A DNA stretch of 64,000 nucleotides from Stenotrophomonas sp. Marseille-Q4652 (lineage in GTDB: Bacteria; Pseudomonadota; Gammaproteobacteria; Xanthomonadales; Xanthomonadaceae). The DNA is taken from positions 496,001 to 560,000 of the forward strand of contig NZ_CAKAKE010000001.1 of the NCBI RefSeq assembly GCF_916618915.1, written 5' to 3'. The notes under the pieces are model-generated. The model worked only from the letters and a program-made list of their open reading frames with translations, made no database searches and was not told where the DNA came from. The position numbers and the translations under genes were made by a program. Below, one piece after another: positions 57,814-64,000 of the stretch (position 1 is its first letter; every line of letters begins with the position of its first letter).

Positions 57814-58710
57814 CTAAGCATGAACGGCGTCCGCCGGTGGCGCAGCATCATCCGGCGTGGCCTGCAGCATCGCCGGATCAAAGTGGCACACGGCCAGTTC
57901 AAGAGCTTCAGCCACACGGGTGGCATTGGCCAGCGCCGCGTCGGGCTGGCCGAGCGATCGCCAGGCGCGGCGCAGCGCAGGCAGTGGGTCGGACGCATCC
58001 ACCGGCAGCGCCGCCATCGACTTGGAAAGCTTGTTGCCTTCGGTATCGCGCAGCAGTGGCAGGTGCAGGTAACGCGGCGTGGGCAGCGCCAGCGCCTGCT
58101 GCAGGAGGATCTGCCGCGGGGTGGAGTCGAGCAGGTCGGCGCCGCGCACGATGTCGGTGATGCCCTGTTCGGCATCGTCGACCACGACGGCCAGCTGGTA
58201 GGCCCAGAAGCCATCGGCGCGCTTGAGCACGAAGTCGCCGACCTCGGCATGCACGTCCTGGATGACTTGGCCCTGCAGCCCGTCGTCGAACTTCACGACG
58301 GCGCCGGGCGCAACGCGCAGGCGTACGGCCGGATGCGCGCGGTGCGCGTGCGGGGTGCAGCGCTGGTGCACCCCGCCCCGGCTGGCCAGGTCGGTGCGGC
58401 TGCAGTGGCAGGCAAATGCCTTGCCCCCCTCTAGCAGCTGGTCCAGTGCGCGCAGGTACAGCGCATCGCGCTGGCTCTGGTACTGCACCGGCAGGTCCGA
58501 CACCAGGCCGAAGGCTTCCAGCGTGGCGAGCTGGTGTTCGGCGGCACCGGGCACGGTCCGCGGCGGGTCGATGTCCTCGATGCGCACGATCCACTGGCCA
58601 CGCGCATGGCGGGCCAGCAACCAGCTGCCAAAGGCAGCCAGGAGCGAGCCCGGGTGCAGGGGGCCGGTGGGCGAGGGCGCGAAGCGGCCGCGGTAGGAAG
58701 GCGAACTCAT
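57814..58710 (-). CDS. gluQ: Glutamyl-Q tRNA(Asp) synthetase
   Basis: A 298-residue paralogue of glutamyl-tRNA synthetase that attaches glutamate to queuosine in the anticodon of tRNA-Asp. It has RGRFAPSPTGPLHPGSLLAAFGSWL (HIGH-like), VRIEDIDPPR and the KMSKS-like NKLSKS; the zinc-binding CHCSRTD pattern and absence of an anticodon-binding domain are family traits. The substrate modification depends on queuosine, whose last step is made by queG in this window. Minus-strand GAGGAT lies upstream of the ATG. Confidence 0.95.
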   Translation of the reverse strand: MSSPSYRGRFAPSPTGPLHPGSLLAAFGSWLLARHARGQWIVRIEDIDPPRTVPGAAEHQLATLEAFGLVSDLPVQYQSQRDALYLRALDQLLEGGKAFACHCSRTDLASRGGVHQRCTPHAHRAHPAVRLRVAPGAVVKFDDGLQGQVIQDVHAEVGDFVLKRADGFWAYQLAVVVDDAEQGITDIVRGADLLDSTPRQILLQQALALPTPRYLHLPLLRDTEGNKLSKSMAALPVDASDPLPALRRAWRSLGQPDAALANATRVAEALELAVCHFDPAMLQATPDDAAPPADAVHA

Positions 58711-58801
58711 CTAAAATGAATCCTCAGTCAGTTTGCCGCTTGAATTCAATATCGGCATCCATAAATCTGACTGCATTCGTATTCCCAGAGACGCACACCC
58801 C

Positions 58802-59668
58802 ATGTTCTCCCGCATCGGCCTGTTCCTGCTGACCAACTTCGCCGTCCTCATCCTTGCCGGCATCGTGATGTCGATTCTTGGGGTGAACCCGAGCCAGATG
58901 AGCGGATTGCTGGTGATGGCCGCAATCTTCGGTTTTGGTGGCTCGATCATCTCGCTGCTGCTGTCCAAGTTCATGGCCAAGCGTGGCACCGGCGCGGTGG
59001 TAATCACCCAGCCGCGCAACGCGACCGAGCGTTGGCTGGTCGATACCGTGGCCCGCCAGGCCAAGGCCGCCGGCATTGGCATGCCGGAAGTGGCGGTCTA
59101 CGAGGCGCCGGAAATCAACGCCTTCGCCACCGGCGCCAACCGCAACAACGCACTGGTGGCCGTGTCCACCGGCCTGCTGCACAACATGAGCGAGGACGAG
59201 GCAGAGGCGGTGCTGGGCCACGAGATCGCCCACGTGGCCAACGGCGACATGATCACCATGGCCCTGCTGCAGGGCGTGCTGAACACCTTCGTGATCGTGC
59301 TGGCCCGCGTGGTCGGCGGCGTGATCGACAGCGCGATGTCGGGTAACCGCGAGGGCGGTGGCCGCGGCTTTGCCTACTACATCATCGTGTTCGCGCTGGA
59401 GATGGTGTTCGGCCTGTTCGCGACGATGATCGCGATGTGGTTCTCGCGCCGCCGCGAGTTCCGCGCCGATGCCGGCGGTGCCCACCTGGCCGGCCGCCAG
59501 AAGATGATCGCCGCGCTGGAGCGCCTGAAGCTCAACCACGGCCAGAGCACGCTGCCGACCCAGATCGCCGCCTTCGGCATCTCCGGCGGTGCGGCGAAGA
59601 AGCTGTTCCTCAGCCATCCGCCGCTGGAAGAGCGTATCGCCGCGCTTCGCGCCTCGACCCAGGTCTGA
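58802..59668 (+). CDS. htpX: Membrane protease HtpX
   Basis: A 288-residue inner-membrane zinc protease of family M48B, induced by envelope stress in E. coli. Two N-terminal membrane segments (about 5-25 and 35-57) and two more in the middle (about 155-175 and 192-215). The zinc motif HEIAH spans 140-144, with Glu in [15 protein letters not shown] as third ligand. The start ATG at 58802 ([17 protein letters not shown]) matches relatives; an upstream in-frame ATG adds 23 unrelated residues. Divergent from gluQ. Followed by a strong terminator. Confidence 0.96.
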   Translation: MFSRIGLFLLTNFAVLILAGIVMSILGVNPSQMSGLLVMAAIFGFGGSIISLLLSKFMAKRGTGAVVITQPRNATERWLVDTVARQAKAAGIGMPEVAVYEAPEINAFATGANRNNALVAVSTGLLHNMSEDEAEAVLGHEIAHVANGDMITMALLQGVLNTFVIVLARVVGGVIDSAMSGNREGGGRGFAYYIIVFALEMVFGLFATMIAMWFSRRREFRADAGGAHLAGRQKMIAALERLKLNHGQSTLPTQIAAFGISGGAAKKLFLSHPPLEERIAALRASTQV

Positions 59669-59686
59669 TCGCTTCGCTGCACTGCT

Positions 59687-59721
59687 GAAAACGCCCGGCC
59701 ACGCCGGGCGTTTTCGTTTCT
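59687..59721 (+). terminator. Terminator of htpX
   Basis: GAAAACGCCCGGC (59687-59699) and GCCGGGCGTTTTC (59703-59715) form a 13-bp stem with a CAC loop, followed by GTTTC. Confidence 0.9.
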
Positions 59722-59764
59722 GGAGGCGGTTGGAGGCGGAAGATGGCGGATGTCCGCAGGTACG

Positions 59765-59785
59765 AAAAAGACGCCCGGAGGCGCC
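59765..59785 (-). terminator. Terminator of suhB
   Basis: On the minus strand GGCGCC and GGCGTC form a 6-bp stem (one G-U) with a 4-nt loop, followed by five T. Confidence 0.75.
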
Positions 59786-59813
59786 TTTCGTGTTCCCGCG
59801 ATGGAACGGGCAA

Positions 59814-60641
59814 TCAGAACTTGGCGTCGAACGCCGCGGCGTAGCCGGTGTTGACGATGACCTTCTGCAGCGCGTCGGAGACCTTGATGTTGCCGGCCAC
59901 GATCTGGTGCATCTCCGGGCCGCGGGTGTCCATGCGGGCCAGTGCTGCACCCTTGTAATCACAGACGCGGCCGCCGGCCTCGCGAACCAGGAGTGCGCCG
60001 GCGGCGATGTCCCATGCCTTTACGCCGGCCTCGAAGTAAGCGTCGGCACGGCCGCAGGCCACGTAGGCCAGGTCCAGCGCGGCCGAACCGGTACGGCGCA
60101 CGTCCTCGGCCTGCACCAGCAGCGCATCCACGCACTTGAGCTGGGAGCTGGCACGGGCACGCTCGCGCGGGGCGAAGCCGGTGTGGACCATCGCGCCGCC
60201 CAGGTCCTTGCGGTCGGACACGCGGATCTTGCGATCGTTGAGCACGGCGCCGGCGCCGCGGCTGGCGGTGAAAAGTTCATTGCGGAGCGGGTCGAAGATC
60301 ACTGCATCCACCGGCTCTCCGTTCTCGACCAGGGCGATGGACACGCAATAGTGCGGGAAGCCACGCAGGTAGTTGCTGGTGCCGTCCAGCGGGTCGATCA
60401 CCCACATGAAGCGGTTGGCACCCTGCACACCGGTTTCCTCGCCGATCACGCCGTATTCGGGGTAGGCGCGCTTGAGTTCCTTGACGATCACCTTCTCGGC
60501 GTCCGCGTCGACCTCACTCGCATAGTCCATCCGGTCCTTCTGGACGACGTTCAGCGCCTCGAGCTTGTTGATGTTGCGCAGCAGGACGTTGCCGGCGAGG
60601 CGTGCGGCCTTGACCATGACGGTGACGGCGGGTTTTTGCAT
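59814..60641 (-). CDS. suhB: Inositol-1-monophosphatase SuhB
   Basis: A 275-residue magnesium-dependent phosphatase. Metal-binding motifs are complete: GEETG (about 68-72), [24 protein letters not shown] (about 80-103) and [17 protein letters not shown] (about 209-225). In E. coli SuhB is also part of the Nus antitermination complex for rRNA, which fits the presence of nusA here but is not shown. The start at 60641 has GGGAG upstream on the minus strand; longer readings were rejected. Divergent from trmJ, the same arrangement as in E. coli. Confidence 0.95.
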   Translation of the reverse strand: MQKPAVTVMVKAARLAGNVLLRNINKLEALNVVQKDRMDYASEVDADAEKVIVKELKRAYPEYGVIGEETGVQGANRFMWVIDPLDGTSNYLRGFPHYCVSIALVENGEPVDAVIFDPLRNELFTASRGAGAVLNDRKIRVSDRKDLGGAMVHTGFAPRERARASSQLKCVDALLVQAEDVRRTGSAALDLAYVACGRADAYFEAGVKAWDIAAGALLVREAGGRVCDYKGAALARMDTRGPEMHQIVAGNIKVSDALQKVIVNTGYAAAFDAKF

Positions 60642-60759
60642 GGCGAAAGGCTCCCGTGAAGGCTGGGGTTGGATCTGGCGGGGGAAAAGAGCGGTCCGGC
60701 GCATCGGCCGGCCGCGCAGTTTACCATCTACGGCTGTCTGTCTCCTTAGCGCCGTATTC

Positions 60760-61521
60760 ATGCCTGCTACTTCACGCATCCGCTTCGTCCTGGTCGGTAC
60801 CCAGCATCCGGGCAACATCGGCGCCGCCGCCCGCGCGATGAAAACCATGGGCCTGGCCCGGCTGGTCCTGGTCGCTCCCGAGCGGCCGCTGGACGAGGAT
60901 GCCTACCGGCGCTCGGCCGGCGCCGAGGACGTGCTGGGCGATGCCCCGGTGGTGGCCACCCTGGCCGAGGCCGTGGCCGACTGCTGGCTGGTACTGGGCT
61001 GCACCGCGCGCTCGCGCCGGGTGCAACTGGAGGAGCTGCTGCCGGAAGTGGCCGGCCAGCGTGCCGTGGCCAAGGCCGTCGAGCTGGGCGAGGTGGCCTT
61101 CGTGTTCGGACGCGAGCGCACCGGCCTGTCCAACGAGGAGCTGCAGTTGTGCCACGCCGCGGTGCACATCCCGTCCGATCCGGAATTCAGTTCGCTCAAC
61201 CTGGCTGCCGCGGTGCAGGTGCTGGCCTACGAAGTGCGCATGGCCTACCTGGCCCTGGCGGCCGAGCCGGCACCGCCGCCGGCGGCGGGTTTTGGCGAGG
61301 AACCGGCCAGCCATGCGCAACTGGAGGGCCTGTTCGGCCAGCTCGGCCAGACCCTGGATGACATCGACTTCCACAAGGGTCGTGCCCCGGAGTCGGCGAT
61401 GCGCAAGTTGCGCCGGCTGTTCGCCAAGGCCGAGCTGACCGAACAGGAAGTCCGGCTGCTGCGCGGCATCCTTTCCGATGCACAGCGGATGGCGCGCCTG
61501 GCAGGGCAGAACGGCGGCTGA
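60760..61521 (+). CDS. trmJ: tRNA (cytidine/uridine-2'-O-)-methyltransferase TrmJ
   Basis: A 253-residue SPOUT-class methyltransferase that modifies position 32 in the tRNA anticodon loop. It begins [26 protein letters not shown], with the knot motifs [15 protein letters not shown] (about 115-129) and [22 protein letters not shown] (about 137-158). A helical C-terminal domain with [15 protein letters not shown] follows. The ATG at 60760 has no clear ribosome site. Divergent from suhB, 118 bp apart. Confidence 0.95.
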   Translation: MPATSRIRFVLVGTQHPGNIGAAARAMKTMGLARLVLVAPERPLDEDAYRRSAGAEDVLGDAPVVATLAEAVADCWLVLGCTARSRRVQLEELLPEVAGQRAVAKAVELGEVAFVFGRERTGLSNEELQLCHAAVHIPSDPEFSSLNLAAAVQVLAYEVRMAYLALAAEPAPPPAAGFGEEPASHAQLEGLFGQLGQTLDDIDFHKGRAPESAMRKLRRLFAKAELTEQEVRLLRGILSDAQRMARLAGQNGG

Positions 61522-61580
61522 GGCTCTCCCGGAGACATGGTTTTCGGTTAGTCTTTTGCAACTGCCGGGGGGATGCCGTT

Positions 61581-62492
61581 TTGCGTGTGCTGCGATGGCT
61601 TTGGGGAGCGATGTTGCTGTCGCTGTGGCTTGTGCCTGGGGAGGCCAGCTGCACGTCGGTACTGGTGCTGGGACGGATCAGCGATGATCCGCAGTCCCAC
61701 TATGAACAACTGCAGCCTCTGCTCGACTATGTCGTGCCGAGGATGGCCGACGTCGGGATCCGCGAAGGGCGGATCCTGATGGCCAGGGATGCCCAGCAGA
61801 TGGCCAGTTACCTGCGCCGCGGCCGGGTGGACTGGCTGACCGAGACTGCCGGTACCGCGATGGCGCTGGGACAGCGCAGTGGTGCCGAGCCGCTGCTGCT
61901 CACCGAGCGCAACGGCGAACGCGAGTACCGCAGCGTGTTCTTCGTGCGCAACGAAAGTCCGTTGCGCAGCCTGGCCGACCTCAAGGGACGCTCCCTGGCC
62001 CTGCAGAGCCCGCTGTCCACCAGTGCCTACCTTGTGCCGGCGATGGAGCTGCTCGATCACGGCCTGCGCCCGGAAATCCTGCTCACGCCCAGCGACACGC
62101 CCGCGCGGGACTCGGTGGGCTACGTGCTGGCGCGCAGCGAGCTCAACATCTCCACCTACGTGCACAAGGGCATGGTCGACGCCGGCGTGGTCAGCGATAT
62201 CGACTGGTCCCGCGAGCGCAGCGTGCCGGCCGCCTTCCGCCGCGACTTCCGCATCATCCACACGACCGAGCCCTATCCGCGTGCGATCGAGATGGTGCGG
62301 GCCGACCTCGAACCGCGGGTGCGCGAGCGCCTGCGCCAGGTCCTGCTGCAGGCCGCGGATGATCCCAAGGCGCGGCCAGCCCTGGAGAAGTTCTTTGGGA
62401 CCTCGCGGTTCCACCCGGTGGATTCGGTCACCCGCCAGCGCCTGGACCACCTCAAGGCCGCGCTGCTGCGGATCCGGATGGAAGTCGAATGA
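61581..62492 (+). CDS. PhnD-like phosphate/phosphonate-type periplasmic binding protein
   Basis: A 303-residue solute-binding protein. The start is TTG at 61581 (GGGGGG 8-9 nt upstream) and gives a signal peptide (about 1-23, ending PGEAS). It shows the PhnD-family fold: SDDPQSHYEQLQPLLDYVV near 34-52, GRVDWLTETAGTAM, then FFVRNESPLRSLADLKGRSLALQSPLSTSAYLVP (about 114-147) and the hinge to domain 2. No ABC permease or ATPase lies nearby. Its stop overlaps the ATG of a membrane GGDEF-EAL gene (ATGA), so it likely senses a ligand for that protein rather than feeding a transporter. The ligand is unknown. Confidence 0.85.
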   Translation: MRVLRWLWGAMLLSLWLVPGEASCTSVLVLGRISDDPQSHYEQLQPLLDYVVPRMADVGIREGRILMARDAQQMASYLRRGRVDWLTETAGTAMALGQRSGAEPLLLTERNGEREYRSVFFVRNESPLRSLADLKGRSLALQSPLSTSAYLVPAMELLDHGLRPEILLTPSDTPARDSVGYVLARSELNISTYVHKGMVDAGVVSDIDWSRERSVPAAFRRDFRIIHTTEPYPRAIEMVRADLEPRVRERLRQVLLQAADDPKARPALEKFFGTSRFHPVDSVTRQRLDHLKAALLRIRMEVE

Positions 62493-64000
62493 AGTCCCCT
62501 CGATTCGGACTGCAGGCGCGTTACCTGCTCGGCATGGGCGCCGCCCTGGTCGTGGTGGTCGCGATCGTGGCGATGATGCTCGGCCGCCAGACCTCGATGC
62601 AGCGCGAGGTGCGCGAGCTGAGCGGCAGCGTGATCCACGCGCTTTACGACCGCAGCGTGCGTGCGCGCGGCGAGGCGCTGGCCACCCAGCTGGCCAATAC
62701 CCTGGCCAACCCGCTGTACTACTCCGACCTGGAGACCATCGGTGCGCTGGTGCGCAACACCGCCAGCCAGCCGATAGTGAGCTACGTCCAGGTCTACGAC
62801 CCCAAGGGCAGGCTCATCCACGACGGCTCGGTGGACGTGGCCGGCTATGGCCGCGAGATGCAGGATCCATTCGCCAGGGCTGCCATCGGTGCCGATGGGC
62901 TGGTGGTGCAGGAAAGCGCGATGGTGCTGGACACTTCCGCCCCGATCAGGATCGGCAACCAGAACATCGGCGGCGTGCGCGTCGGCATGTCGCTGCAGGA
63001 GATCCGCAGCCTGGAGTCGCGCGCCAACGTCCTGCTCGGCGAACGGCTGGAGACGATCGGCAAGCGCCACCTGGGCTGGGTGGCGCTGATGCTGTTGGCG
63101 CTGGTGGCGATCTGCGTGGTGCTGGCCGTGTACGTGCAGCGCACCCTGGTGCAGCCGATCCGCTGGCTGGCCGCCGCCGCGCGCCAGATCGAGGGCGGCG
63201 ACTACGCCATCATCCTGCCCAAGCGCTACCGCAACGACGAGGTCGGCGAGCTGGTGCAGGCTTTCGGCCGCATGAGCGAGAGCATCGCCCGGCATGACCG
63301 CGAAGTGCGGCACATGGCCTACACCGATGCGCTGACCGGGCTGACCAACCGCCTGGCGTTCCGCGAGACGCTGGACCACCGGATGATGGCGGCCCGCACT
63401 TCCGGCCAGCGGCTGGCGCTGCTGTTTGCCGACATCGACGACTTCAAGCGGGTCAACGACACCATGGGCCATGAGGCCGGTGACCAGGCCCTGCTGCAGT
63501 TCGCCGAGCGCATCAACGACGCGGTGGCCCAGACCGGAGGCGACGACGCGCTGGTGGCGCGTTTTGGCGGCGACGAGTTCGTGATCCTGCTCAGCGACGG
63601 CGAGGTGGCCACCTCGGCCATGCAGCTGGCCGAAGTGCTGGTGCGCGAACTGGGCCGGCCGCTGACGGTGCTGGGGCGCGAGGTGTTCCTGGGCACCTCG
63701 ATCGGCATCACCCTGTTCCCGGACGATGCCGCCGATGCGACGTCGCTGTTGAAGAACGGCGACATCGCCATGTACCAGGCCAAGGTCGCCGGCAAGAACT
63801 GCTACCGCTACTACAGCCGGGCGATGGACCATGCGGTCGAGCGCCGCGTGCACATGGAGCAGGAGCTGCGCGGTGCGTGGGAGCGCGGCGAGCTGCACCT
63901 GGTCTACCAGCCGATCTACCGCACCCGCGACCGCAGCCTGGTCGGCGTGGAGACCCTGCTGCGCTGGCAGCACCCGGAACTGGGCGCGATCCCGCCGTCG
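62489..64000 (+). CDS. Membrane GGDEF-EAL protein, truncated by the window end
   Basis: The first 504 codons of a cyclic-di-GMP protein; the frame stays open to the window edge. Membrane segment 1 (about 12-31) and segment 2 (about 196-217) enclose a periplasmic sensor region. A HAMP linker (about 217-270) follows, then the GGDEF domain with an intact RFGGDEF (GGDEF at 360-364) and no RxxD inhibitory site in the usual place. The EAL domain starts near 470; its signature reads ETL (488-490, VGVETLLRW). The ATG overlaps the PhnD-like stop, so the two are coupled. The GGDEF domain looks able to make c-di-GMP; EAL activity cannot be judged because most of the domain is missing here. Confidence 0.93.
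   Translation, partial: MKSPRFGLQARYLLGMGAALVVVVAIVAMMLGRQTSMQREVRELSGSVIHALYDRSVRARGEALATQLANTLANPLYYSDLETIGALVRNTASQPIVSYVQVYDPKGRLIHDGSVDVAGYGREMQDPFARAAIGADGLVVQESAMVLDTSAPIRIGNQNIGGVRVGMSLQEIRSLESRANVLLGERLETIGKRHLGWVALMLLALVAICVVLAVYVQRTLVQPIRWLAAAARQIEGGDYAIILPKRYRNDEVGELVQAFGRMSESIARHDREVRHMAYTDALTGLTNRLAFRETLDHRMMAARTSGQRLALLFADIDDFKRVNDTMGHEAGDQALLQFAERINDAVAQTGGDDALVARFGGDEFVILLSDGEVATSAMQLAEVLVRELGRPLTVLGREVFLGTSIGITLFPDDAADATSLLKNGDIAMYQAKVAGKNCYRYYSRAMDHAVERRVHMEQELRGAWERGELHLVYQPIYRTRDRSLVGVETLLRWQHPELGAIPPS

Noticed and set aside
61879..63297. 472-codon plus-strand frame across the PhnD-like and GGDEF genes
   Set aside because: It is out of frame with both; the GGDEF-EAL protein reads clearly in the frame starting at 62489.

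Overview
The window is high-GC DNA from a gammaproteobacterium of the family Xanthomonadaceae, most likely Stenotrophomonas. This rests on gene content and order: nuoMN, tRNA-fMet, rimP-nusA-infB-rbfA-truB-rpsO-pnp, then a maltodextrin locus with a TonB-dependent receptor, then thrS-infC-rpmI-rplT-pheS-pheT-ihfA-merR, tRNA-Pro, a GumN-like gene and dxs. In Xanthomonas the xanthan gum cluster lies between tRNA-Pro and gumN; here it is absent. I see no phage genes, insertion sequences, integrases, CRISPR arrays or rRNA genes, and the whole window reads as core chromosome.

Layout. Bases 1-1871 hold the end of the NADH dehydrogenase operon. Bases 2046-11479 hold the initiator tRNA and the translation, transcription and RNA-decay genes, ending in a strong terminator. 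After a lone isochorismatase-family gene, 12242-26859 is a complete maltodextrin and starch utilisation locus: outer-membrane receptor, periplasmic amylase, pullulanase and GH97 glucosidase, an inner-membrane sugar transporter, a cytoplasmic alpha-glucosidase and a LacI-type repressor. Three near-identical TGMATACGTATKCA palindromes in its divergent promoter regions are the likely operators.

Bases 26860-34829 carry the thrS-to-merR translation operon. It has two notable controls: a candidate threonine-rich leader peptide with an attenuator before thrS, and an AUC start codon for infC. After tRNA-Pro come the GumN-like gene, dxs, an HNH protein, an acyl-CoA dehydrogenase, a small lipoprotein, tRNA-Phe, tRNA-Ala and ribonuclease D.

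Bases 43300-64000 hold housekeeping and envelope genes: an FGE-fold lipoprotein, two M48 proteases, xseA-queG, nnr-tsaE-amiC-mutL and two small envelope proteins, phaR and phaB, gluQ, htpX, suhB and trmJ. The window ends with a PhnD-type binding protein overlapping a membrane GGDEF-EAL gene that runs off the edge. The most interesting signals are the thrS leader, the 23-bp queG/nnr intergenic region with back-to-back -10 elements and apparently leaderless starts, the orphan PhnD/c-di-GMP pair, and the FGE-fold lipoprotein without catalytic cysteines. All assignments come from reading the sequence by eye; no database search was run.
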